A DNA stretch of 64,000 nucleotides, taken from positions 1 through 64,000 of the forward strand of contig LNDK02000082.1 of NCBI GenBank assembly GCA_001455915.2, in the 5' to 3' direction. This DNA is from Samsoniella hepiali. Lineage: Eukaryota; Ascomycota; Sordariomycetes; Hypocreales; Cordycipitaceae. The position numbers and the translations under genes were made by a program. Below are positions 52,752-62,679 of the stretch, in pieces. The notes below the pieces were generated by a model. It was given only the letters and a program-made list of their open reading frames with translations, searched no databases and had not been told where the DNA came from. Every line of letters begins with the position of its first letter. The stretch's first letter is position 1.

Positions 52752-54316
52752 ATGCCGGAACACCCGTGGGCGCTTACCACCCGCGCTGAGAGGTACATGA
52801 GCAACACGCTCGAGGTGTTACAGGACTTTATCAAGCGGCAGTGGCACCGCCTTCTGCTGGCACTGCCGGCATGCTGGCCGCTCCGTAACGTCAGGCAGGA
52901 ACATTTCCCCTTGACCAGTGGTCAGATAGAGAGGCTCTGCGACGCCATTGTTGCTTCTATTGATCAGGACGCCGTCTGCAGGCTCGCATCCTACCATAGC
53001 ATTGATTTGCCATGCCAGATTCGCAGCATCGATCGCGAGAGCTACAACGTGTCCATCTGCTTGGAATTCTTTGGCAAGATTCCGCAAAGACTGCTGCGCA
53101 TTCCGCTCCAGCCGGCTTTACGGGATGCCTGGACCAAAGTCCAAAGCGAAGTAGCGACTCTTGCGTGAGTAGTGATGGGAAATTTTGTGTTTTCCACAAT
53201 TTGGGTGTTAATCTCGCATCTGTCAGATATATACGAGAGCATACCTCTGTTTCAGTCCCACGTGTATGGGCGTACGGAAAGGACGCATGGGTCACGACGG
53301 ACCCTTCGGTCACCCACCCTTACTTGCTCTGCGACTATATACCAGGCCAGTCTCTGACGAAGGAGCAAGTCCTCGACGCCACGACAGAACACCGGATAGA
53401 ACTCTTCTCCGATCTAATCAGCATCTATTCCCAAGTTTTTAAGCTTCGATTCCCGGTTGCGGGATCCCTTCTGCCAGACACCAAGAGACACGCTAGCAGC
53501 CCTCATGTCGGCGGCCTGCTTAGCATGGCAAGAAGCGAACGTCAAGTGACAACGGGCCACGAGCCGACCAGGCCAAAAATAAGATGCACGACCGAGAAGT
53601 ATATGAAATACCAGCTTGACAGCGTATCTAAATCAGCACGCTTATCGTTGATCGATGGCACGCTGAGCGATGTGAGAGACCAGGTCTTTGCACTTTACCA
53701 CTTGAAGCTCAAGACACGTGAAATCATGCGCAACCTGCAGTCAGATGACAGCGACACATTTGTCCTGACCCATCCTGACCTGCATTACGCTAATATTATT
53801 GTTGACGAATGCCTTAAAATCCAGGGCATTATTGATTGGGAGTTTGCAGGAACCGTACCCCAGCACCTCTTCACCCCTCCAGCGTGGATGACAGGTCATG
53901 ACGGGCGTGAGCGACGGCGGCCGCCCAAGGTGATTCGTGACGACTTTCAAAAGGCCCTACAGCTGAGTACAGACGAAGAATTGAAGAGCCACTGGCGGAC
54001 GGACGACCGGTGCGGCGCCCTCTTTGCGACGGCGCAGATATTCAGCCACCCGACCAAGCTCGAGCGCCTCTTTTACCAGTCCATCTTTCCGGCCATGATC
54101 CGGGGCGGCAGGGGCCAGGACGAGGTGATTTCTCGCTTCTTTGACGACGACGCGAATGCGGCGCTGGCAGCGGACGCGGAGCGGCAGCTGCGGAGCTCGG
54201 AGCGGTATACGGCGTACTTGAAGGAGAGCGGGCTGTACGCCGACATGGAAGAAGACGCGGCGCGATCAGCCGAAATCAGAGCTGGGATGCTCCAGATGCC
54301 ATGTCCAGATAAATAA
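52752..54316 (+). CDS. APH-type kinase-like protein
   Basis: Exons 52752-53164 and 53227-54316 join in phase 2 across a 62-nt intron (GTGAGT donor, TTAATCTC branch, GTCAG acceptor) to 500 aa. The splice gives Ala-Thr-Leu-Ala-Tyr-Ile-Arg-Glu-His-Thr-Ser-Val-Ser-Val-Pro-Arg-Val, the N-lobe pattern of fungal APH proteins. The catalytic loop is His-Pro-Asp-Leu-His-Tyr-Ala-Asn (in exon 2 near 53770) and the metal Asp is in Gly-Ile-Ile-Asp-Trp-Glu-Phe. The C-terminus is Asp/Ala-rich and helical. It belongs to the expanded Pezizomycotina family with unknown substrates and stands as an accessory-type gene among housekeeping genes. Confidence 0.85.
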
Positions 54317-56901
54317 AAGCCCTCGCAAATAGCGCCCGACACCGTAATCGGCGACGGGCATGCTGCCGGTTTTTATTCGGTCTGGGCATGGCAATTGTGT
54401 GACGAAGCATTGGAGGACGATTTTATTATTACAAAACAGCTCTCACCCGCTATCCGGCCACGGCCTGGTTCTAACAATCCCTTGACCTTTCCTTTTCTGT
54501 TGACATTTTGAAGTCGCTTCCGGGCCACGGCCCACGTCATACGCTCGACAAGCAGTGGCACAGAGCGGTCCAAAGCGCAACACCAGTCGCCCCCCTTGTC
54601 CAGCTGGCTGGTCGCTCCAGCGTCCCGCAGCGAGGCGCAGCGCATGCATCATCATGTATGTACACTCTTGCAGAACGCCCCCCGTTCCTTGCTGCGCTTT
54701 TTGTTTTGCCAATCCTGCGGCCAATCACTGCCGACCATGTGTTTTTGCCGCTAGGAGAGTGATGAAAATGTGACATGTATCGCAGCAGCAGGTGTGTCGT
54801 CGTCGTCGGCCCGCGCCACGCTGGTGCAACTTGGACTGCCGATGCCTCCTCTCCCCCCCTGTGTCGAGAGCGCTAGCTGAAATCTTGCCGTGATTGGCAA
54901 TCATCAAAAGAAAGAAGCCTGGTTTCATGACGGGCTTCGCCGCAGGATGCCCTAGCCGAAGTCCGATGTCCCTAGTGTCCGGTCGGCCCATGTTCAGCTA
55001 GTTCAGGGGAACTTGGACACTGTTGGATTTGACTGCAGATGACTACAGAACTTTTTTTTTTTTTTTTTTTTTCCCAAGAGACGCTCGGAGGGGCATCATT
55101 TGATGGTTCTTCAATCAATCAGCCATCCGATCGGCCTGCGTCGTTTTTCCTTTTTCAGCCCAGAGACTGGAAGCTATATTCACCAACCTGATCAAGTCCC
55201 CCTGCGTAGAGTCCCAGCCTCTGGCCCATGACACCAAATCTTGCATCACAGCCATCCTTGAACTTGTTCCAGCACCGACCGCCGCACGTGCACAAGTCCA
55301 TCACGGCACTGGCATTACGGACCAGTAAAATTACGCGCCGAGAGACAGGGACAACCGCGGGTAGGGGACTGCGGTAGTCCATTGACCAGAATGTTGGCTT
55401 GGGTTTTGGATGAAGCTAGGACACGTTTAGTTGCCTGCTTGGCCGGCATGTCGCCATCTGGTGGTGGTGAGGAACTAACTAAAGCGGCCCATCTCCGGTC
55501 GGTAGCCTTGTAAGGCGAAAATGAGCAACACGCAATCTCTCTCTAAACCACGATTCGAATTGATCGAGGGCATTCACTCGTTTTGTTGCCCACTGTGAAG
55601 AAGCGCATTCACACTACACACAACACTTTCGGCATGGATCCCTGCAGCAGTGACAACGACGGCGTGGATGCTGATTCGCAGTCGACAAGAGTCTGTAAGA
55701 AAATGGGCTTGGCGCATACCATGTTCTCCACAAGGCCGTGGCCGAAATCCGACTTCTTCCCACCTTGTTCGGGCCGGGCCAAGCCACCAAGCCGCTGCCT
55801 TGTGTCGGTATTGTTGCCTTGTGCTTGCTTGGTTCGTTCGTCGCCCTCGGTCTTACGCAGCATCGCCCAAGTGGCAAGTCGCCAGCTCGCCAAGGGGGAC
55901 ACGCCCCCCCCCCCCCCCCCCCAGTGCGTGTCTTTCCCCCATCGGCCTAGTTTCATGCAAATGCAATCATGGAGTTGGGCAAGCGCCAGGATTTTCGTGG
56001 CCCTACCAAGTACGAACCTTGGCGTGGAGAGACAATGACGTTTCCCAAAGGGCCCGCCACAGTGAGTAGCTGCCCATGTACCTGTTACCCCGGGAAATCG
56101 CAAAGTATTTGATCTGGCGGCGCGCCCCCTTTCTCAAGGAAAGCAACGTATTTTAATTCTTCCTTTGGTGCACACTTGCTTGGAAGCCCGTCTTTGCCCA
56201 TCATCGGCAACCTAAACTTACCTGCCGCCTCCCACGACACTGCCTGCAGCCTGGACCGCGACTCAGCCTGCGTCGTCATCTCGCTTGACGCTGGAACCAG
56301 GCCAAGCCTCCCCAACAACTTTGGCTACGCCCAAGAGTAGTTACTTCCAAAACAGTTTCCCCCCCGGACCGGCAAGCTACATCCGATTTGATTAACACGC
56401 ACGCACGCATTGCACAAAGACAACAGAAAGAACTGGAACCTTTTTTTTTTGTGTCTCCCGGACCCTAGCACAGCCCGCCTTGACGTGTGTCTGTGTCTGT
56501 CTCCTTATTAGCTGTCGCTCGTGCCCTCTCATCGCGTCTCCCGAGCGCCTCTTTTCTTTTTTTTTGTTCATATATACCGGCAAAAAAGGAGCAAACTACG
56601 CATCGGACTCGACTTTCCTTCGATACCCAAACCTGTCAGCGGCAAAAAGGGCGCTCTCTGTGCTACTTGATAAGCGTCGCTTCTCGATGAAGCCAGCTCA
56701 CCACCACCACTGCTACTACTACACCACGCCAAGCCTACACTACAGTCCATTACCGTTCGACTACCTACCGCAAACGACGGCTGCTCCGAGATAATAACAA
56801 AAAGAATCAACACCAGTTTATCGACCGATTTTGCATCCAAAAACCACGAATAGCAAATCCTTTTCATTCAAATCTTCGGCACCGACATAACATATTCAAC
56901 C
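54317..56901. other. Intergenic 2.6 kb with T21 and C19 homopolymers
   Basis: No supported gene. A run of 21 T lies at 55052-55072 and a run of 19 C at 55904-55922. Frames on both strands around 55583-56103 conflict and lack domains. The part from about 56390 is pyrimidine-rich and is likely promoter and long leader of the next gene. Confidence 0.6.
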
Positions 56902-57520
56902 ATGTCTCCATCCAGCTCGATGCGCGCGCCTCGTCGACCGCGAGACACTGGCTTCCCTGAGCCGTTTGGCACAAGTACGCAACAAACTCCTCCCCCTCCA
57001 TGACAACAGAGTTTCCACATTCGACGATTCGAGATGGAGGCCCAGCAACTGACAGAAACACGCAGCACGCAACACGACGCTCCCTCACCCAGACGCCGAC
57101 CTGTCCCCCAACGCCTGCCTCGCCCAGGACGACGTCCACGCCGACCTCGCCATCAAGCGCAGCCACCTGCCCTTCCTGCACCGCCCCAAGAAGCACAAGA
57201 AGACGCTCAGCCACGGCGTCGTCCCAAGCCAGCTCGCAGCGACCCCGAGCGCCGTCTCGCTCGCCCCGTCCACCAACACCACCACCGTCGCCGCCGCCGC
57301 CAGCTCGCGAGTGCTGCCGCAGCAGCAGCAGCAAAACAACTCGCAGCCGTCCATCGTGGAGACGCCGCCCAGCCCCACGGCGTCCAAGTCCGTGAGGGAC
57401 AGCTTCGCGACGAGCAGACGCGGCGACGGCGAGGACGAGACCCCGCCCACGTCGCCGGATGATGCCTCTGTCAAGTCGTCTACAGGCCTGTTTCGCAAGT
57501 TGCGTCGACACCACCACTAG
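56902..57520 (+). CDS. Small basic protein of unknown function
   Basis: Exons 56902-56974 and 57093-57520 join in phase 1 over a 118-nt intron (GTACGC donor, CCCAG acceptor) to 166 aa. The first exon starts Met-Ser-Pro-Ser-Ser-Ser-Met-Arg-Ala-Pro. After the splice comes Pro-Asn-Ala-Cys-Leu-Ala-Gln-Asp-Asp-Val-His-Ala-Asp-Leu-Ala-Ile-Lys-Arg-Ser-His, then a Lys/His-rich block (Pro-Lys-Lys-His-Lys-Lys). A Gln5 run, Ser/Thr/Pro-rich sequence and a C-terminal Phe-Arg-Lys-Leu-Arg-Arg-His-His-His complete it. The protein looks disordered and likely nuclear or nucleic-acid-associated; no domain recognised. The gene model rests on phase, the splice sites and consistent protein character. Confidence 0.65.
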
Positions 57521-57888
57521 AGAAAGCGAGCATGAGAAGAAATGAGCCCCAAACAACAGGGGATAAAAACATTCAGATTTCACTGGCTTTTTTACGACGT
57601 CTATCATTTTCACTCGTTGCCGTTCGGCCACTACCCCCCCTTTCATTCTTTTTTTAATCAAGCGCCGGAGTTGGGTTACACTTTATTCTTCAATGGGGCG
57701 GTTTCACAGCGTACGCCCAAAAGAAAAGGACTGCATCCATCAAATAGCTAGATGCCAAGCCATTTTTTCTTCTTTCTTGTAGATGATTTCAGAAATTACA
57801 TTCGCATATATTTCCCTTTGTTTAAAATCTGTCCCCTGTCTAGCTTTTATCCCCCGACGTTCTAGTGCGTGCTCCGAAAGCCCATGTC
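57521..57888. other. Convergent 3' region
   Basis: A/T-rich sequence between convergent ends; nothing else is seen. Confidence 0.6.
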
Positions 57889-58290
57889 TCAACTTCCGCG
57901 GTACGTCGTAAACGTAAACGGGCTCAGCAGCAGCGGCACGTGGTAGTGCTGCCCCTCGTCGACGCGAAACACGACGACGGCTTCGGGGAAGAACGTCTTG
58001 CCCTCGCCAAAGTACGACTCGGTGTCAAACGTGAGCCGCCACTGCGACGTGCCCCGGACGTTGCGCAGCGTCTCCGCCAGCGACGGCGTCTCGCCGGCGG
58101 GCTGCCAGAGCTTGACGCGCCCGTCGGCGTCGGTGACTGCCGTGTAGCTGTGCGTAGCCACCGCGTGTGGCGGCTGCGCCTGGCCCTTTTTGGGCTCGGG
58201 GCCCTCCAGGCGCACTGTGATGTTGGCCGCGGGGCGGCCGGCCGTCGTGTCGAGGACGTGGCAGGTGATGAGGTCCTTTTCCGTCGCCAT
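57889..58290 (-). CDS. 5-hydroxyisourate hydrolase (transthyretin-like)
   Basis: 133 aa from ATG 58290. The upstream open extension to 58533 is Pro-rich leader and is rejected. It shows the HIUase pattern: Ile-Thr-Cys-His-Val-Leu-Asp-Thr-Thr-Ala-Gly-Arg-Pro-Ala near the start (His with the later residues in the active site), Thr-Asp-Ala-Asp-Gly-Arg in the middle, and a Tyr-Phe block. The diagnostic C-terminal Tyr-Arg-Gly-Ser is present. The enzyme hydrolyses 5-hydroxyisourate in the urate to allantoin pathway. The final residues do not form a canonical Ser-Lys-Leu peroxisomal signal. Confidence 0.95.
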   Translation of the reverse strand: MATEKDLITCHVLDTTAGRPAANITVRLEGPEPKKGQAQPPHAVATHSYTAVTDADGRVKLWQPAGETPSLAETLRNVRGTSQWRLTFDTESYFGEGKTFFPEAVVVFRVDEGQHYHVPLLLSPFTFTTYRGS

Positions 58291-59583
58291 GGCGGCGGGT
58301 GGTATGGGGGGGTTTGGAGGAGGAGGAGGAGGAGAATGGTAGAGTGGCAGGGCTGAGTTCAATTGGGAAGAAGGAGGAAAGATGGTAGTGACGGAAACGC
58401 AAGGTGTTGATGAAGAATAGACGAAGATTGGGGTAGGTAGGTCTTGTACAGCTCCCCCGCGCCCCCACATCTTCAAGGGTGCGGCTCGGCGGGTGCCGGC
58501 CGGGGGGGACGCTAAGGCATCATCACCACCCAACCAAGTAGTTGCTTCACATTACAACATGCTTATGCAATTATAGCATGTTACAGGGTGGATTAAGTCA
58601 CGCAAACGAAGAAAATAAAAGAAGAAAAAAACACTCGGCGAGCCGTGAAGAGATCCACGGTGCAGACTTGTCGAGTTATAGTAGAGCACTTATAATATTT
58701 GTCCAAGGGGTGCTGCTGGCCCCACGACGGAATTACGAGGCTGAATGTCTCCGCAAGTCTGGAGATGATGGAGTTGAAGATTGGCATCTCCGTCAATTTC
58801 TTTTTTCCCGAGAATCTGGAGTGACACCAGGCGACAGTTCCTCGCTATGGGTGCTGGTAACGACGGCTGATTCGGCAAGCAGAGAGTTTTATGAGTGACG
58901 TCGTTCCGGGCCTGCCGGGAGTAGCAACAACTCTGACTTGCTAGGAGCAATTACAGGCATCTCTGAGAGATATTCGCCGTTGCCGCACATCTTTTAATCG
59001 AGTCTGTGAAAACACAATGTAAACTCTCATGGCCGAATCTGGCCACTCAATACCTTGGAGGTACTTTCAGAGCCTGCTCTAGTATCGAAAGGAAAGGATA
59101 TTTCTTGTATCCTTCTCAAACCAACTGTTGCACTCGAGTGCTTGGATTGCGCTTCAATGACCTTCACCCTCGGCAGGGCAGGATAGCCAAGCTCGGCTAC
59201 TGGACAGCCCATCGCAACGTTGTCGCCGAATCGGCCACTTGGCTCGCTAGATCCGGGCGACCGGGACGCCGGGCGTGGTACGCTATGCCGCATTGAGTCC
59301 GGCCGTGGCGGAATCCTCGGCTGCGACGCCAGATGGGGATACTCATTCGACGCACGTCATGAAGAACAATGAGGCCGACTTCGCCATGGTCGTTCCAAGG
59401 CTGAGAACTATCAAATCTCTAGCGTTAGCACCAGGACAAGTCCGGTGAATATAAACCATGACCGTTCCTCCGCTGCGGTTGCAAATGTAGTCTTCTTTCC
59501 CGCATTTGCATCCTTGTCCGCCTCACCCACCAGCCGGACTCGGACAGTCTTGCTTACATTGAAAACCCAACAACCCCAACATT
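58291..59583. other. Divergent intergenic region, no supported gene
   Basis: The HIUase leader is a G/A-rich (plus strand) tract near 58310-58370. The rest has small frames with no domain. The methyltransferase leader ends CCCCAACATT just before ATG 59584. Confidence 0.6.
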
Positions 59584-60534
59584 ATGGCCGCGGCTGCCGA
59601 GGAAGAGACGTTTAGAAACTACGACGCGGCGCAGGCGCAGAGCTACGCCCGTCACCGCCAGGACTACAGCCGCGCGCTCTACGACGCCGTCCTCTCCTTC
59701 CACGCCTCGTCCGGCGGCCGCGACGCGCTGCTCCTCGACGTCGGCTGCGGGCCGGGCAACGTCACCCGCGCGCTCGGCGCGCACTTTCAGCATGCCATCG
59801 GCCTCGACGCCTCGCCGTCCATGGCGCGGCACGCCGCCGAGCTGAGCCGCGGTGCGACCACCAAGACGGGCGAGCCGCTTGGCTTTTACCAGGCCTCGGC
59901 CGAGTCGCTCGGCGCCGAACTGGACAGTCCGCATGCCATCGGCGAGGGCACCGTTGACCTCATCACCGTCGCCAATGCCGCGCACTGGTTCGACATGCCC
60001 GTCTTTTGGCGCGCCGCGCGCCGCGCCCTCCGCCCGCGGGGTACCGTCGCCGTCTGGATCCCCGGCGAGGGCGTCGTGCACCCGTCGACGCCCGGCTCCG
60101 GAGCGCTCAACGCGGTGCTGCAGCGCTTCATCACGCGCGACCTGCTGCCGCACTTTGCGCCGGGCAACTTACTATTTCGGGACCGCTACCGCGCGCTGCC
60201 GCTGCCGTGGACGGCGGACCCGCCGGTGCGCGGCTTCGACCGCGCCGCGTTTCGGCGCCGCGAGTGGGACGTGGCCCTCGACAAGCCGTTTGTCGAGGGC
60301 GGCGAGCGTGCCGTCGGCTTGGACGTCGTGGAGGCGGCGGCGAGCACCATGAGCCCCGTGACGCGCTGGCGCGAGGCCAACCCGGACCGCCCGGCGGGGT
60401 CGGAGAGGGATGTGGTGAGGATGCTGCGCAGGGACATGGAGGCGGTCCTGCGTGAGCACGGCGTGGCAGAGGGCGAGCAGAGGGTGCGGATCGTCATGGA
60501 CGGGACGCTGCTGCTGTTCAAGAGGAGCGGGTAA
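59584..60534 (+). CDS. SAM-dependent methyltransferase (trans-aconitate methyltransferase-like)
   Basis: 316 aa, single exon, ATG 59584. Motif I, Leu-Leu-Leu-Asp-Val-Gly-Cys-Gly-Pro-Gly-Asn (residues 49-59), binds S-adenosylmethionine. Further motifs include Gly-Leu-Asp-Ala-Ser (motif II acidic end), Ala-Ser-Ala-Glu-Ser and Asp-Leu-Ile-Thr-Val-Ala-Asn-Ala-Ala-His-Trp-Phe (post II/III), typical of the class I methyltransferase 11 group that includes yeast Tmt1 and many fungal secondary-metabolite enzymes. The N-terminus has Tyr-Asp/Asn-x-x-x-Ala-x-x-Tyr-Ala-Arg-His-Arg as in this subfamily. Very GC-rich. The substrate is unknown. Confidence 0.85.
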   Translation: MAAAAEEETFRNYDAAQAQSYARHRQDYSRALYDAVLSFHASSGGRDALLLDVGCGPGNVTRALGAHFQHAIGLDASPSMARHAAELSRGATTKTGEPLGFYQASAESLGAELDSPHAIGEGTVDLITVANAAHWFDMPVFWRAARRALRPRGTVAVWIPGEGVVHPSTPGSGALNAVLQRFITRDLLPHFAPGNLLFRDRYRALPLPWTADPPVRGFDRAAFRRREWDVALDKPFVEGGERAVGLDVVEAAASTMSPVTRWREANPDRPAGSERDVVRMLRRDMEAVLREHGVAEGEQRVRIVMDGTLLLFKRSG

Positions 60535-61002
60535 TGGAGGGTGTGTAAGTGAGGTGGACAAGGCCTGTATTACGTACATTTGTTTGAGGAGGGGCCAGAA
60601 AGGCTTTGTTGTAGATGGTTGTATGATGTTATGAATGATAAAGAATTCGATGTAATGCTCAGAATAATTAAACTATATTTTTCTATATATGATTCCTGGT
60701 TGTGTAGCTTGCTGTTCGCCTGGAGGGGCGTGGCTAGCACCGCCTTTTGCCCCTCCAAAGCGCAAGGCACCAGCTGCCACCAAACCACTTCCGCCCCCCA
60801 CAAAACGTCACCAAAAGCTTCGCGATCCTCTTCCTCGAGTTTCCACTGCCCATCCTGTCCTTTGCCGTCCTTGCTTGCCCTTTCCATTGCGCTCGCGACA
60901 TTTTTTTTTTTTCCCATCTCTTTCCTTGCTCACTTTTCTTGCCTGCACCCAAAGAACCGGCACACCACACACCACACCACACCCCCGCCCCCCCGCGCAG
61001 CC
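60535..61002. other. Intergenic upstream of get3
   Basis: No gene; a C/T-rich leader with CACACCACACC repeats and a T12 tract at about 60901-60912. Confidence 0.6.
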
Positions 61003-61404
61003 ATGTCCTCCGCCGTCATCTCCGCCGACGACGCCCTCGAGCCGTCGCTGCAGTCGCTGCTCGACCAGCGCTCGCTCCGCTGGATCTTTGTCGGCGGCAA
61101 GGGCGGCGTCGGCAAGACGACGACGTCGTGCTCGCTCGCCATCCAGCTCGCCAAGGTGCGCCGCTCCGTGCTGCTCATCTCGACCGACCCCGCGCACAAC
61201 CTGTCGGACGCCTTTTCGCAAAAGTTTGGCAAGGAGGCCCGCCTCGTCCACGGCTTCGACAACCTCAGCGCCATGGAGATTGACCCCAACGGCAGCATGC
61301 AGGACCTGCTGGCCGGCCAGGCCGAGCAGGACGACGTCAACGCCATAGGCGGCGGCATGGGCGGCATGATGCAGGATCTCGCGTTTGCGGTAAGCTTCCC
61401 CCCG

Positions 61405-61438
<34 letters not shown>

Positions 61439-62111
61439 GACAAACACGTTCCCCGTACTGACTGGTGCTGTATAGATCCCCGGCATCGACGAGGCCATGT
61501 CCTTTGCCGAAGTCCTCAAGCAGGTCAAGTCCCTCTCCTACGAGACCATCGTCTTCGACACGGCCCCCACCGGCCACACCCTGCGCTTCCTGCAGTTCCC
61601 CTCGGTCCTCGAAAAGGCCCTCGCCAAGGTCTCCCAGCTCTCGTCGCAGTACGGCCCGCTGCTCAACGGCTTCCTCGGCGCCAACGGCCAGCTGCCCAAC
61701 GGCCAGAACCTCGGCGACATGATGGAGAAGCTCGAGTCGCTGCGCGAGACCATTGCCGAGGTCAACACGCAGTTCAAGGACGCCGACCTCACCACCTTTG
61801 TCTGCGTCTGCATCGCCGAGTTCCTCAGCCTCTACGAGACGGAGCGCATGATCCAGGAGCTCACCGGCTACGGCATCGACACCCGCTCCATCGTCGTCAA
61901 CCAGCTCCTCTTCCCCAAGCCCGGCTCCGGCTGCGACCAGTGCACCGCCCGCCGCAAGATGCAGACAAAGTACCTCGACCAGTACGAGGAGCTCTACGCC
62001 GAGGACTTCAACGTCGTCAAGATGCCCCTCCTCGTCGACGAGGTCCGCGGCAAGGAGAAGCTCGAACAGTTTAGCGAGATGCTGGTTCACCCCTACGTGC
62101 CGCCGCAGTAA
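61003..62111 (+). CDS. Get3, tail-anchored protein targeting ATPase
   Basis: Exons 61003-61389 and 61476-62111 give 340 aa; the 86-nt intron has GTAAGC and TATAG sites and a (TC)n microsatellite at about 61411-61435. The P-loop Gly-Gly-Lys-Gly-Gly-Val-Gly-Lys-Thr-Thr-Thr (31-41), switch I Asp-Pro-Ala-His-Asn-Leu-Ser-Asp, and switch II Asp-Thr-Ala-Pro-Thr-Gly-His-Thr-Leu-Arg are intact. The methionine-rich substrate domain, and Cys-Asp-Gln-Cys for the zinc-bridged dimer, are present. Get3 carries tail-anchored membrane proteins to the ER through Get1/Get2 and can act as a redox chaperone in yeast. Confidence 0.97.
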
Positions 62112-62679
62112 GTCGGGCAGATGGACGGCGCTCGCTGCCAGTCTGGACATGAATATATGAACATGAAATAAACAAATGTAGAAAATAAATGGGTTCCTGA
62201 CTTTGGGAGTTGTCACTACACGGGGTGCGCGGTTGATGAGAGAAATGACAGACATTCACACAGCATTGGGCAGAGGTTGATAGAGAGAGTCAATTTAAAG
62301 TACACTAAGAATAAATATCTGGTAAAGCAACAGGGTGCACTCTTCTTTTTTTGCGTTTCGTGATTTCGTGTCTATTTTTTTCTTTTTCCTTTTATAGATT
62401 CATCACCTTTCTGGTGGTTGAAAGGTTACACGCCCAAGAGTAATGTGCACCTCTCGAGCCAACAATTTGCATTGATGCACAATCGGCCGCCATTGTAAAT
62501 AAACCTGAAGCTGGCACACCACGTACCGCTCACGCTCGGCTAGCCCATCCAAAAAAAAATCATCCCAGAAAACGCCATGCTCCTCCCTATGCGCTCGTGT
62601 CTGTATGTGAATGTGTATAAGGTAATCAAAGAACAAAATACCATCTTCCACCAAAACCCCATCAGACTCAGCAACTCCT
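62112..62679. other. Convergent 3' region of get3 and mpe1
   Basis: T/A-rich tracts; no gene supported. Confidence 0.6.

Noticed and set aside
56864..57661. Minus-strand 265-codon frame
   Set aside because: Overlaps a spliced plus-strand gene with consistent phase; it has no recognised family.
57889..58533. N-terminal extension of the HIUase frame
   Set aside because: The extension is Pro/Ser-rich leader-like sequence; the HIUase starts at the ATG of 58290 with normal family length.
60930..62255. Minus-strand 441-codon frame over get3
   Set aside because: Antisense shadow of get3; no start context or domain.
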